Assembly: GCF_965118895.1 (NCBI RefSeq) | Contig: NZ_CBCPJJ010000009.1 | Span: 372,001-436,000 of the forward strand | Origin: Rahnella inusitata_A | Lineage (GTDB): Bacteria; Pseudomonadota; Gammaproteobacteria; Enterobacterales; Enterobacteriaceae | Reading direction: 5' to 3' | Length of the DNA stretch: 64,000 nucleotides | Shown: positions 54,900-64,000 of the stretch, one piece after another | Layout: every line of letters begins with the position of its first letter | Numbering within the stretch: the first letter of the stretch is position 1 | Made by a program: the position numbers and the translations under genes | Notes under the pieces: model-generated | Seen by the model: the letters and a program-made list of their open reading frames with translations, nothing else | The model's database searches: none | Told to the model about the DNA's origin: nothing

Positions 54900-55550
54900 T
54901 TAGTCTTTGTCGATCGGCATGGAGCTGATGGAAGACAGGTAGTTCAGCAGCGCGATATCGTTTTCCACACCCAGTTTCATCATGGCTGATTTCTTCTGGC
55001 TGCTGATGGTTTTGATACTGCGGTTAAGTTTTTTAGCAATCTCAGTCACCAGGAAGCCTTCTGCAAACAGACGCAGAACTTCGCTTTCTTTTGGTGACAG
55101 GCGTTTGTCGCCGTAACCGTTGGCGCTGATTTTTTCCAACAGCTTGGCCACGCTGTCCGGCGTGAACTTCTTGCCTTTCTGCAAAGCGGCCAGCGCTTTT
55201 GGCAGATCCGTTGGCGCGCCCTGTTTGAGGACAATCCCTTCGATGTCCAGATCCAGCACCGAGCTCAGGATCGCCGGATTATTGTTCATGGTCAGAACAA
55301 TGATCGACAACTGAGGGTAGTGACGCTTGATGTATTTGATTAGCGTAATCCCGTCGCCGAATTTATCGCCCGGCATAGACAGGTCAGTAATCAATACATG
55401 GGCGTCAAGTTTACTTAAGCTGTTGACCAGTGCCGTCGAGTCTTCAAACTCGCCGACAACATTCACCCATTCGATTTGTTCAAGTGACTTACGAATGCCA
55501 AAAAGGACGATAGGATGATCATCAGCAATAATTACGTTCATAGTATTCAT
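54900..55550 (-). CDS. rcsB: Response regulator RcsB
   Basis: Encodes 216 residues from ATG 55550 (MNTMNVIIADDHPIVLFGIR), exactly the E. coli length; the open frame before it lies in rcsD. The receiver domain (1-125) has D10-D11 and the phosphoacceptor D56 (HVLITDLSMPG). The LuxR/FixJ-type helix-turn-helix (about 150-205) reads LSPKESEVLRLFAEGFLVTE. RcsB acts alone or with partners such as RcsA to control capsule, motility and biofilm genes. It begins 4 bp after the rcsD stop. A promoter within rcsD is known in E. coli. Confidence 0.98.
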   Translation of the reverse strand: MNTMNVIIADDHPIVLFGIRKSLEQIEWVNVVGEFEDSTALVNSLSKLDAHVLITDLSMPGDKFGDGITLIKYIKRHYPQLSIIVLTMNNNPAILSSVLDLDIEGIVLKQGAPTDLPKALAALQKGKKFTPDSVAKLLEKISANGYGDKRLSPKESEVLRLFAEGFLVTEIAKKLNRSIKTISSQKKSAMMKLGVENDIALLNYLSSISSMPIDKD

Positions 55551-55554
55551 GTGA

Positions 55555-58245
55555 TTAGCTACCTTGCTGGAGCAGTCTGGAGACAAAAGAATCAATAAGA
55601 TTGATGGTTTCAGTAATCTGTAATGCATCGCCATCTGCGATGTACTGTTCTAACTCTTCACACATTTGCTTGCCCGGGGTCAGGTTCAGCATAGCGAACA
55701 CTCCCTTAAGGCGGTGTGCAGTTTGGGAAAGTGATGTGAAATCACGACGTTGGTTTTCATTATACAGTTTCTCAAGATCTTCCGGTACTGTCTCGACAAA
55801 AAGCTGATAGTAATCGCTTGATTTTAACTGCTTTTCATAATGGTCGGGAGAGTCTTCGCCGGGTTCTTCGGATGAAACACTGTCATCAGGAACGGCAAAT
55901 TGCTGTTCAATTAACAGTAAGGTTGCGTCGATCAGCGCGCTGCTGATGTTGTAATTGACGCGAATATAATGCTTTTCAAGCTGCTGGAAACCGGACTCAT
56001 CGTCGGTCAGCAGCAGCGTAAATTTGTCACTGTTTTGCGCATTATCCGTCAGCAGGACGTCGTATTCTCTTGTCAGTTGTCGCTCATCGGCCACGATACA
56101 CACTGCGCCGTAAGCGTTCATTGTCCGGGTCACAATGCCGCGTACCTCGTCAGAGGTGATGTCGAGTAACGCGGTGACATCGGTCAGCAGCTTCTCGTGT
56201 TCGTCTTCCACTTCCTGCGTTTGCGGGCGTTGTTTCACGCGGACGGTATAACGCGTGCCGATGTCGAGTTTGCTGCGGATCTCAAGCTGTCCCCCCAGCT
56301 TTTTACACAGCTGATTGCACAGGAAAAACGTCAGGCCGGAGCCGTGATTAAAGCGATCAACTAACGTCTGGCTCAGGAAAGGATAATTCAGATTGCTCAA
56401 TTCTTCCTTCGAAATTCCGCTGCCAGTGTCAGTTATGTGGAAAACCAGCTGATCCGGGCGATCTTCGTCCTGTTCGCTGGTCAGTGTGACCTTTCCGAGC
56501 GACGTGGTGACGATGGCATAATCAAGCAGCAGCGAGAGGATTTTCTTCACAGCCTGCATATCGCCGACGAACATTGCTTCCGGCGCGATATGGAAATGAT
56601 TCAGCAAACCGAGGCCTTTCCGGCTGAGGCGGGGCAGGGCCTCAAGCAGGAGTTCATCCACCATAGCGGATAAGACATACGGCTGGCTGGCCGGCTGCCA
56701 GTCCTGCGTTTCCAGCCGGGTCAGCAGGGTGATGTTATCCACCAGCGTCAGCGCGTTGCGCGATTCGACCTGTAATTTTCCCTGAAGCGTCTGGCGCTCC
56801 TGTGGTTCTTCCACCGTCACCAGCGATTCCACCAGCCCGTTAAGCTCCTGCAACGGCTGATTCAGCTCGATGCCCAGATTGTGCAGCATCAGCTTACGCG
56901 CCTGCAGGTTCTTTTCGAACTCACGTTTCGCCTGTTGCAGCGTGCGGTTAACCATCACTTCTTTGTCCTGATCGTGCAGCAGGAACAAGTAGGTCTCCGG
57001 GGAAATCTGGCTGCGGATCATGCGGATTTCATACACTTCATTGTTTACCGTGGCCTGAATCGAGCCGTTATGCTGCTCGGCCATATTGGCGATTTTATTC
57101 AGGCTCAGGTGCGGCAGCAGCTGGTCGGCAATCTTATTACTGAGGATCACGCTGTGGTTGCTGAAGTTATAAACCAGCAGACCGAGTGGCAGCCCGGAGA
57201 TGATTTCCTGATTCAGCGCCTGCTGCATATGCAGCTGCGCCGCCATATTTTCGCTCGGGCGGATGTACTGATGACGGATAAAGTAAATGCTGATCATCGT
57301 CAGCCCGATCAGGAACAGATTGATGAGGATCAGCCAGAAGTTATTACGTGACAGATCCACCACCAGACTGAACAACGGTACGTGGTAGGTCAGCGACAGC
57401 GGAGAGTTGCTGAGCGGCACGCTGAACACCAGTGACCAGCCCTGAACAGCGATGCTGCTGGTGGCGCTATCGTCAGAAGGATCGCCCTCATTCACCGCCG
57501 CGGTACTGCCGCTGAGCTGGAAATTATCCCGTGCCATGTTCAGCGGGATGAGATCACTCATCGGCAAATCAAAAGCGATCACCGTCGCCAGATGACCGGG
57601 ATTATTGAACGTGGTGCGCAGCGTAAAGTTGTAGTCGCTGCTCTGGCGAGATTTACGCAGGGCGGAGTAGCTTTCGCGCTCGTCCAGCGTATTGGCCTGT
57701 TGCAACATTTCAGCACGACGCGATTGCAGCGTACTGGTGAAATAGTTTTCTTTAAGGCGGGAATCCTGTTCCTCGAGCGGCACCGTGGTCACCAGCACCA
57801 TGCTGTTATCCTGGCCGTTCAGATAATAGAGCGAATAGGGCAGCGTTTTGGCACCCCATTGTTCATCGAGGAAAGAAGAGATTTTCAGTGTCAGATCCAG
57901 CGTGGAGCTGTCATGCGTACCAAAAATCAGTGCGCCGGTTTTCTTATGCGGCTTAGTGACATAGAACATGTCCTGACGCAGACGGATTTCCTGAGCGGAG
58001 ACCACGTCCGGCGGCAGCGGCTGGCCGCTGAAATTGTCGTAAATCTGATATGTCATGTAACGATACTTATCGATACGTTTTTGCAACTGATCGGCGGTGG
58101 ATTGCACCGTGCGCAGTTTATCGTTCAGATAAGCATTGGTGTAGTTATACCCGTAAAGACCCAGCCCCAGTGCCAGCAGCAAAATGAACAACCAAAAGAA
58201 ACGCGTGATGTTGGTTGAGGTCAGCGATAAATATTTACCTGACAT
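55555..58245 (-). CDS. rcsD: Phosphotransferase RcsD
   Basis: Encodes 896 residues (E. coli 890). Inner-membrane phosphotransfer protein between RcsC and RcsB. Transmembrane helices lie near residues 13-33 and 300-325 around a periplasmic domain. A histidine-kinase-like region follows that lacks the phosphoacceptor histidine, with a degenerate ATPase domain (TDTGSGISKEEL), then an ABL domain. The C-terminal HPt domain carries H844 (SQTAHRLKGVFAML), equal to E. coli H842. It is co-transcribed with rcsB and divergent from the giant adhesin. Confidence 0.96.
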   Translation of the reverse strand: MSGKYLSLTSTNITRFFWLFILLLALGLGLYGYNYTNAYLNDKLRTVQSTADQLQKRIDKYRYMTYQIYDNFSGQPLPPDVVSAQEIRLRQDMFYVTKPHKKTGALIFGTHDSSTLDLTLKISSFLDEQWGAKTLPYSLYYLNGQDNSMVLVTTVPLEEQDSRLKENYFTSTLQSRRAEMLQQANTLDERESYSALRKSRQSSDYNFTLRTTFNNPGHLATVIAFDLPMSDLIPLNMARDNFQLSGSTAAVNEGDPSDDSATSSIAVQGWSLVFSVPLSNSPLSLTYHVPLFSLVVDLSRNNFWLILINLFLIGLTMISIYFIRHQYIRPSENMAAQLHMQQALNQEIISGLPLGLLVYNFSNHSVILSNKIADQLLPHLSLNKIANMAEQHNGSIQATVNNEVYEIRMIRSQISPETYLFLLHDQDKEVMVNRTLQQAKREFEKNLQARKLMLHNLGIELNQPLQELNGLVESLVTVEEPQERQTLQGKLQVESRNALTLVDNITLLTRLETQDWQPASQPYVLSAMVDELLLEALPRLSRKGLGLLNHFHIAPEAMFVGDMQAVKKILSLLLDYAIVTTSLGKVTLTSEQDEDRPDQLVFHITDTGSGISKEELSNLNYPFLSQTLVDRFNHGSGLTFFLCNQLCKKLGGQLEIRSKLDIGTRYTVRVKQRPQTQEVEDEHEKLLTDVTALLDITSDEVRGIVTRTMNAYGAVCIVADERQLTREYDVLLTDNAQNSDKFTLLLTDDESGFQQLEKHYIRVNYNISSALIDATLLLIEQQFAVPDDSVSSEEPGEDSPDHYEKQLKSSDYYQLFVETVPEDLEKLYNENQRRDFTSLSQTAHRLKGVFAMLNLTPGKQMCEELEQYIADGDALQITETINLIDSFVSRLLQQGS

Positions 58246-58866
58246 GATGATGAGTCTTTTCCTTCATGAAAAAACACCTGAGATTAAACAGACCGCACAG
58301 TTTATCAGAAACGATAAGTTTCAGTGATTGCGCGTAGTCTTAATTATTTTTGGCCTCAATACATTAAGCCCAAAATTCTTCATGGATAGTCACAAAATTG
58401 ATAAGTCATTTTGATGTGCATTCTTCGATGCTACTCTTTGATTTTCTTAATGATGATCACGCTCAGCATTAAGTTTTATAATTTAAATACATTATAAATC
58501 AAATGATTGATAAATAAATTCCCCGCTAGGCCATGATTTTACTCGCGTCAAACTTATAATTTTTAACACATCGATGAATAAAATTTATCACAAAGATAAC
58601 TTTTTTTTAATACACTTAACTCAAATCATGCATATAACTTATGGAGTTTAGAGTAGAAAAATTCCTAAACGACACAACAGAAACACATAAAAAGCATCGC
58701 TAAAATTAACTTTTGCCCGTTTTGTAGTCGCTCGTTTTACCCATCACCAGTTGGAAATTAACCCATTGCTTTAATGGTCATCTCGATCGCGCAATAGCAC
58801 CTCTCTGACGGGAGGGGTTGTTCGTGGCGGATTTGAGTAACAACTGGTCTCAGACAGGGGTACAAC
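58246..58866. promoter_or_regulatory. Divergent rcsD / adhesin control region
   Basis: 621 bp, markedly AT-rich (58440-58640 especially), with no supported gene and no recognisable micF or ompC. AT-richness of this kind is often bound by H-NS. A candidate RcsAB box lies at 58654-58667. Promoters for rcsD and the adhesin must be here but were not placed. Confidence 0.5.
58654..58667. promoter_or_regulatory. Candidate RcsAB box
   Basis: TAGAAAAATTCCTA agrees with the RcsAB consensus TAAGAATATTCCTA at 11 of 14 positions, including the whole right half. It lies 200 bp before the adhesin ATG and 409 bp before rcsD. Confidence 0.4.
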
Positions 58867-61800
58867 ATGGCTCAGAACGGCGGCGTAGTTATTGATGTTC
58901 TTGCTCGTAAAGATGGTGCAGTAATCTCTCAGATTTCTGATGCCAGTCAGGATGTTACCCTCAACCAGATGAGCATCGTGCGCGTTCACGCAACGCGCGA
59001 TGCGGTCACCAGCTACGAACGCGTGGGTAACGATCTGGTTATCCACATGAAAGACGGCCGTACGGTGCGTTATCACAGCTTTTTCGATACTGATGGCAAA
59101 GGCCACCACAGCGAGCTGATTTTCGACGATGGTGTTCACCCCATTGAACACGCCGCCTTTGTCGATACCGGCGCGACCGCAGGCGCGGTGACCGTCGTTC
59201 CTGCGTATGAAACCATCCCCGATGTTGGCGTCTTACTGCTCGACTCTTCTAACTTTGACCCTGCCATTCTCGGCGCCGTTCTTGGCGTTGTCGCCCTTGG
59301 CGCAGGCATTGCCATTGCCGCAGGCGGTGGTGGTGGCGGTGGTGGCAGCAGTAACAATGGCGGGAGTGATGGCGGCAATAACGGTGGGAATAATGGGGGC
59401 AACAACGGCGGAACGGGCGGCAATACCGGTGGGAACACGGGCGGTAATACCGGCGGGAACACAGGCGGCAATACCGGCGGAGAGACGCCAACCCTGACGC
59501 TGGCGACATTTGCCAACGACAATATTCTTAACAAAGCTGCCGCAGCCACGGCACAGAATTTCACCGGCAGCACCACTAACGCCACAGAAGGCAGCACCAT
59601 TGTGCTGACCATTAACGGCAAAACGTTTACCACCACCGTCGATGGCAGTGGCAACTGGAGCGTTCCGCTTTCAGCAGCAGAACTTCAAACGCTGGCGGAC
59701 GGCACGTATGTCATCAGCGTCAAGGTCACGAACACCACCGGTGAAAGTGTCACTAAAAGCGTGACCGTCGTTGTGGATACCACGCCACCCATTCTTACCG
59801 TGAATCCGATTGATGGCGATAACGTGATTGATGGTGAAGAGCATCAGCAGGCGCTGGTGGTCAGCGGTACAGCCTCTGTTTCAGAAGCGGGGCGAAGTGT
59901 GGATGTTCTTCTTAACGGCGTTCATTACAGTGCCACAGTGGGGACTGACGGCACCTGGTCGGTGACGGTTCCGGCTGATGCGGTAGCCGCTTTGGCACAA
60001 GGTAATTATACGGTTACCGCTTCCCTGACCGATGCGGCCGGTAACTCAACCTCGACGCCGGACAGCTTTGTCATCAACGACAATGCCGGTACGCTGACCG
60101 TCAACCCACTCTCCGGCGACGGCCAGTTGAATGCCGCTGAAGCGCAGGCTGCGCTGGTGATCACCGGCACCACCACCAACGTGCCTGTCGGGACAGAGAT
60201 TACGATTACTGTCGGCAGCACAGTTTATCACACCACAACCACAGCAAGTGGCGGATGGAGTCTGAGTATTTCACCTGCTGACTTACAGGCACTGACCGAC
60301 GGTTCGACTACCGTGACGGTCAGCATGGTAGATTCACAGGGCAATACCATCAGTCAGACCAGCGATCTGAATGTGGCTATTCACGGCGTTCCGCCGACGC
60401 TGGACCCGGCATTTGGCGGCGACAATACGCTGGATTTAGCGGACTCCGCGACCAGCCAGACGCTGACCGGCCACACCGGTTTGACCGGCGATGGGCAGAC
60501 GGTGACCATTACCCTTGGTGGACAGCAGTTCACCGGTACCGTCGCACCTGACGGCACATTTAGCGTCACCGTTCCGTCATCCGTGCTCGGCACGCTGCCA
60601 CAGGGCAGCAATAACATCGTGGTTACCGTGACCGATCCGGCTGGTAACAACAACACCCTCACTACGCCGGTAACGGTAGACACTGTACCGCCAACCCTGA
60701 CGGTCAATCCGCTGGAAGGCGACGGCTATATCAGCGTGGCGGAAGCCAGCGCAGAAATGATCCTGACCGGCACCGCATCAGTGACTGAAGCGGGCAGACC
60801 GGTGACCGTCATCATCAACGGTGTGGAGTATAACGGCGCCATCGTGCAGCCCGACGGCACCTGGAGTGTGACGCTTCCTGCCGGTTCCCTGAGCAATCTC
60901 AATCAGGATGTCAGCGTAGTTGCCACACTGACCGACGCCGCAGGAAATATCACTACCAATACCAGCACAATTCATGTCGCTTCCGATCCGTTACAGCCGC
61001 CGACCATTACCGTGAACACGTTTGCCGGTGACAACATCGTCGATGGTGCAGAAGTTAAAACCGCGCAGGAACTGAGCGGTACCACCACCCTCGTTGAGGC
61101 CGGGCAAGTGGTGACTATCGTTCTGAACGGCCACACCTACACCGCCACCGTGCAGGCCAGCGGTAACTGGAATGTGATTGTTCCCGCTGCGGATATGGTT
61201 GTGCTGGCGGAGGGTTCCCAGACCATTAACGTCAGCGTGGCAGATAAAGCCGGAAACCCGGCGACCGGCAGCGAGTCGTTTAATGTCGTGTCCACTCAGG
61301 ATGGCATCGCGATTGATCCGGTAACCGGCGACAACATGATCAACGCTGTGGAAACGGCAGACGGCATTCTGATCACCGGAACCACGCTGGGCGTTGCAGC
61401 CTTTGCACTGGTCACGGTCAACTTTGGATCGCTGGTTCGTCTGGCAATTGTCCAGCCCGATGGCCACTGGTCATTGTCGCTGACCAGTGCTGATCTTGAA
61501 GGGCTGGACGTTTCCACTCTGCAACTTAGCGCCAGCGTTCAGGCGCTTGACGGCACTACTCTGACCAACAGCGTGTCCGTGGGCATCGATAATCAGAATC
61601 CGGTTCCTACTCTCAATACCCCCTTCGGCGACGGTTATCTCAATATTGCCGAAGCGGCAACCGCTGAAACCTTGTCCGGCACCACAGGTAAATCCGGTGA
61701 CGGCCAGACCGTGACGGTAACCATTGGCGGCCATACCTACATCGCCACGGTGGATGGCAACGGCGCATGGTCGGTCAGCCTGCCGTCTGCTGATTTGCAG

Positions 61801-64000
61801 GCCTTACCGGCAGGCAATGCGGCAATTGTGGTGAATGTTACCGACGGCGCAGGCAACACTGCGACAATTAACGGTTCCGCAACAGTTGATCTGACTGCGC
61901 CAACGCTCATCATCAATCCGGTTTCCGGCGATGGTTATGTCAACAGCGTCGAAGCAACGTCTGATCTGGCCATCACGGGCTCGGCGTCGGTTTCCGAAGC
62001 CGGACAGACTGTGACAATCACCCTTAACGGCCAAAGTTATACCGGCATTGTTGGGGACAACGGCCAGTGGAGCGTGACCGTTCCAGCGGGGGCGCTGGCA
62101 GGCGTGGCGGACGGTCAGTATACGCTGACCGCGCAAATTGCTGATGCGGCAGGCAATAGCACCACCGTAACTTCGAACGTACAACTGGCGACCGATCCGG
62201 CCAACGCGCCGACGATCACCCTCAATACTTTTGCCGGTGACAACATTGTTGACGGTGCTGAGCAGCAAACGGCGCAGACGCTGAGCGGAACCACCACGCA
62301 TGTCGAAGCGGGTCAGCTGGTTTCCATTACGCTAAACGGCGTGGTGTATACCGCAACGGTTCAGGCAGACGGTAGCTGGAGCACCAGCGTACCTGCCGCC
62401 GATCTGGCGGCTGTCGTTAACGGCAATACGCAGATTGTTGCCAGCGTGTCCGATAAAGCGGGTAATCCGGCAAGCGGCACTGAAGACATTACGGTAAATA
62501 ATCTGCAAAGCGGGCTGTCTGTCGATCCGGTAACCGGCGATAACTTGCTGAATGCAACTGAGGCGACGGCCGGAGTCACCATCAGCGGGACGTCAAACAA
62601 CGTGCCGGTGAACGGCGTTGTTACGATTATTCTCAACGGAAAAACCTATACGGCCAACGTGGGCGTGGGCGGCGCATGGAGCGCGCAGGTTTCGGCAGCG
62701 GATCTGGCGGCGCTGAGTGACGGCCCTAATACGATCAGTGTTAGCGCTACTGATGCTGTCGGCACGGTGGTGACGGGCACTGATACCCTGAATGTGGCGA
62801 TCCACAACCTTCCTTCCGTAACGCTCAATCCACCGTTTGGTGATGGCATTCTCAATGCCGCTGAAGCGGGGGTGAATCAGACCCTGACCGGTAACACCGG
62901 TGTTTCTGGTAACGGTCAGACCGTGACGGTAACGCTGGGCGGGCAGGAGTACACGGCAACGGTCGCGGGCGACGGTTCGTTCACCGTTTCTGTTCCTTCA
63001 GCGGCGCTGGGTGCGCTTGGTCAGGGAACAACGACCGTGCAGGTTGCCGCAGCTGATGCTGCGGGCAATACCAGTTCCGTTGCTGTACCTGTCACCGTGG
63101 ACACCGTCGCGCCAACCGTCAGCATTAATCCGGTAGCGGGCGATGGTATCATCAACGCCGCAGAAGCCGGGGCGGTCATTCCTGTTACCGGGAATACCGA
63201 CGCGGCTGACGTCGGGCAGACGGTCACCGTCAGTATCGGCGGCCATACCTACACCGGCACCGTGGAAGCGGGCGGCGCATGGACCGTCAACATTCCGGCA
63301 GATGCCCTGGCCAATGTGGCGAACGGCACTTACACCCTGACAGCCTCGGTGACCGACGCTGCCGGAAATACCGGCACGGCCAGTACGCCAGTCACTGTGA
63401 CCGCCGATCCTGCGCTGTTGCCGACCATCACTATTGACGCCTTTGCCGGGGATAACGTTCTTGATGGCGCAGAACGTCAGACTTCGCAGTTGTTAAGCGG
63501 CACAACGAGTCACGTGGAAGCCGGTCAGACGGTCACTATCATCCTTGGCACGCACACCTATACCGCGACGGTTCTGGCGAGCGGCGCATGGAGTGTTTCC
63601 GTCCCGGCTGCTGACTTGCAGGAGCTGACTGACGGCACGGCGACAATCAATGTGAACGTCACCGACCTGGCGGGTAACCCGGCCAGCGGTAGTGACCCGG
63701 TTACCGTGAACTCCACACTGGGCGGTATTTCCATCGATACCATCGCCGGTGATAACAACATCAACGTGGCAGAAGCCGCAGCGGGTGTGACCATCAGCGG
63801 TTCCACCATTAACGTGCCGGTCGATACGACCGTTACCGTGAAACTCGGTGGTGTCACTTACACCACCACCACGGACGCTGACGGTCACTGGAGTATTCCT
63901 GTTTCTCCGCAAGCGATTGCAGCACTGGCCGAAGGCACCAGTCATGTGATTGCGACTACCGTGACTACCGATGCCGGTCCTGTGACCACCACGCTGGATA
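58867..64000 (+). CDS. Giant BapA/LapA-type repetitive adhesin (3' end outside window)
   Basis: The frame is open for 1711 codons from ATG 58867 to the window edge, preceded by AGGGG with a 6-nt spacer. Residues 1-110 (MAQNGGVVIDVLARKDGAVI..., then LVIHMKDGRTVRYHSFF) match the BapA-prefix-like head of type I-secreted biofilm adhesins. A hydrophobic stretch (about 134-150, AILGAVLGVVALGAGIA) leads into a Gly/Asn-rich linker (about 152-206). Some 15 Ig-like domains of about 100 residues follow, each built on GDN/GDG...N..EA, LSGTT/ITGT, TVTLGG..YTATV and W/F-SVxVPAADL. There is no Sec signal; such proteins are exported by an ABC-type (TolC) system through a C-terminal signal, which should lie beyond the window. 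Expected role: surface attachment and biofilm. Confidence 0.93.
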   Translation, partial: MAQNGGVVIDVLARKDGAVISQISDASQDVTLNQMSIVRVHATRDAVTSYERVGNDLVIHMKDGRTVRYHSFFDTDGKGHHSELIFDDGVHPIEHAAFVDTGATAGAVTVVPAYETIPDVGVLLLDSSNFDPAILGAVLGVVALGAGIAIAAGGGGGGGGSSNNGGSDGGNNGGNNGGNNGGTGGNTGGNTGGNTGGNTGGNTGGETPTLTLATFANDNILNKAAAATAQNFTGSTTNATEGSTIVLTINGKTFTTTVDGSGNWSVPLSAAELQTLADGTYVISVKVTNTTGESVTKSVTVVVDTTPPILTVNPIDGDNVIDGEEHQQALVVSGTASVSEAGRSVDVLLNGVHYSATVGTDGTWSVTVPADAVAALAQGNYTVTASLTDAAGNSTSTPDSFVINDNAGTLTVNPLSGDGQLNAAEAQAALVITGTTTNVPVGTEITITVGSTVYHTTTTASGGWSLSISPADLQALTDGSTTVTVSMVDSQGNTISQTSDLNVAIHGVPPTLDPAFGGDNTLDLADSATSQTLTGHTGLTGDGQTVTITLGGQQFTGTVAPDGTFSVTVPSSVLGTLPQGSNNIVVTVTDPAGNNNTLTTPVTVDTVPPTLTVNPLEGDGYISVAEASAEMILTGTASVTEAGRPVTVIINGVEYNGAIVQPDGTWSVTLPAGSLSNLNQDVSVVATLTDAAGNITTNTSTIHVASDPLQPPTITVNTFAGDNIVDGAEVKTAQELSGTTTLVEAGQVVTIVLNGHTYTATVQASGNWNVIVPAADMVVLAEGSQTINVSVADKAGNPATGSESFNVVSTQDGIAIDPVTGDNMINAVETADGILITGTTLGVAAFALVTVNFGSLVRLAIVQPDGHWSLSLTSADLEGLDVSTLQLSASVQALDGTTLTNSVSVGIDNQNPVPTLNTPFGDGYLNIAEAATAETLSGTTGKSGDGQTVTVTIGGHTYIATVDGNGAWSVSLPSADLQALPAGNAAIVVNVTDGAGNTATINGSATVDLTAPTLIINPVSGDGYVNSVEATSDLAITGSASVSEAGQTVTITLNGQSYTGIVGDNGQWSVTVPAGALAGVADGQYTLTAQIADAAGNSTTVTSNVQLATDPANAPTITLNTFAGDNIVDGAEQQTAQTLSGTTTHVEAGQLVSITLNGVVYTATVQADGSWSTSVPAADLAAVVNGNTQIVASVSDKAGNPASGTEDITVNNLQSGLSVDPVTGDNLLNATEATAGVTISGTSNNVPVNGVVTIILNGKTYTANVGVGGAWSAQVSAADLAALSDGPNTISVSATDAVGTVVTGTDTLNVAIHNLPSVTLNPPFGDGILNAAEAGVNQTLTGNTGVSGNGQTVTVTLGGQEYTATVAGDGSFTVSVPSAALGALGQGTTTVQVAAADAAGNTSSVAVPVTVDTVAPTVSINPVAGDGIINAAEAGAVIPVTGNTDAADVGQTVTVSIGGHTYTGTVEAGGAWTVNIPADALANVANGTYTLTASVTDAAGNTGTASTPVTVTADPALLPTITIDAFAGDNVLDGAERQTSQLLSGTTSHVEAGQTVTIILGTHTYTATVLASGAWSVSVPAADLQELTDGTATINVNVTDLAGNPASGSDPVTVNSTLGGISIDTIAGDNNINVAEAAAGVTISGSTINVPVDTTVTVKLGGVTYTTTTDADGHWSIPVSPQAIAALAEGTSHVIATTVTTDAGPVTTTLD
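59323..59484 (+). repeat. Gly/Asn-rich linker coded by short tandem repeats
   Basis: A glycine run (GGTGGTGGTGGC-type codons) followed by GGNNGG and GGNTGG repeats. The DNA repeats in units of 12 bases (such as GGCGGTAATACC). This low-complexity stretch joins the head to the Ig-like array and is prone to length change by slippage. Confidence 0.85.
60988..63411 (+). repeat. Two consecutive 4-domain supra-repeats in the adhesin (about 1.2 kb each)
   Basis: Domains starting near 60988, 61291, 61591 and 61891 recur as a set at 62197, 62503, 62812 and 63109 in the same class order. Class A has TFAGDNIVDGAE, class B has DPVTGDN-N--E, class C has PFGDG-LN-AEA, class D has NP--GDG--N--EA. Periods are about 1209 and 1215 bp. 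A third set begins at 63412 (class A, then B) and runs off the window. Confidence 0.85.

Noticed and set aside
59136..59654. Proline-rich open frame on the minus strand in the adhesin
   Set aside because: It is the antisense reading of the Gly/Asn linker; the plus-strand frame is open for over 5 kb with conserved domains.

Overview
The window is a chromosomal segment of a gamma-proteobacterium of the order Enterobacterales. Nearly every gene matches an Escherichia coli protein over its full length, and long E. coli-like blocks are kept (pta-ackA-yfbVUTSR-alaA-lrhA-nuoA-N, elaB-menFDHBCE, nrdAB-yfaE, ubiG, gyrA, rcsC-rcsB-rcsD). The fused NuoCD, a small-subunit KatA catalase and the lineage-specific genes between blocks suggest a Yersiniaceae-like genus such as Rahnella or Serratia. 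That genus guess is inference; only the order is well supported.

Layout. 1-755 is the 3' part of a split transketolase C-terminal subunit. 853-4377 (minus) is the ackA-pta acetate switch, with a terminator-like palindrome between the two genes. 4841-10593 holds yfbV, yfbU, hxpA, yfbS, yfbR and alaA. 10594-11584 is a long lrhA leader that contains a candidate minus-strand small RNA. lrhA is followed by the 13-gene nuo operon (13235-28364) encoding respiratory complex I, preceded by an ArcA-type site and an unexplained perfect inverted repeat.

Between nuoN and elaB lies an accessory insert: an enhancin-like M60 metallopeptidase gene (minus) and a ycdZ-like DUF1097 gene (plus), with a consensus CRP site between them. 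elaB and the menaquinone operon menFDHBCE follow (31852-39441), then katA, yfaZ and yfaY. 43167-43883 is a structured region with no convincing gene: four 37-bp tandem repeats, a 13-bp GC hairpin and several more hairpins. 43884-47622 (minus) is nrdA-nrdB-yfaE, class Ia ribonucleotide reductase and its ferredoxin, with a pair of NrdR boxes and a DnaA box upstream. ubiG and gyrA follow, then the Rcs phosphorelay (rcsC on plus; rcsD-rcsB on minus).

The right edge (58867-64000) is the N-terminal 1711 codons of a giant BapA/LapA-type adhesin, open to the window end. It has a BapA-prefix-like head, a Gly/Asn-rich linker and about 15 Ig-like domains of roughly 100 residues. The domains fall into four sequence classes that recur in fixed order, giving a higher-order repeat of about 1.2 kb. 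It is transcribed divergently from rcsD, the position held by micF/ompC in E. coli, and a candidate RcsAB box lies about 200 bp before its start.

Together the genes cover respiration (Nuo, menaquinone, UbiG), overflow acetate metabolism, dNTP synthesis and DNA topology, and envelope stress and surface control (Rcs, LrhA, adhesin). The most unusual parts are the adhesin repeat architecture, the M60 insert, the 43.2-43.9 kb repeat region and the candidate small RNA.
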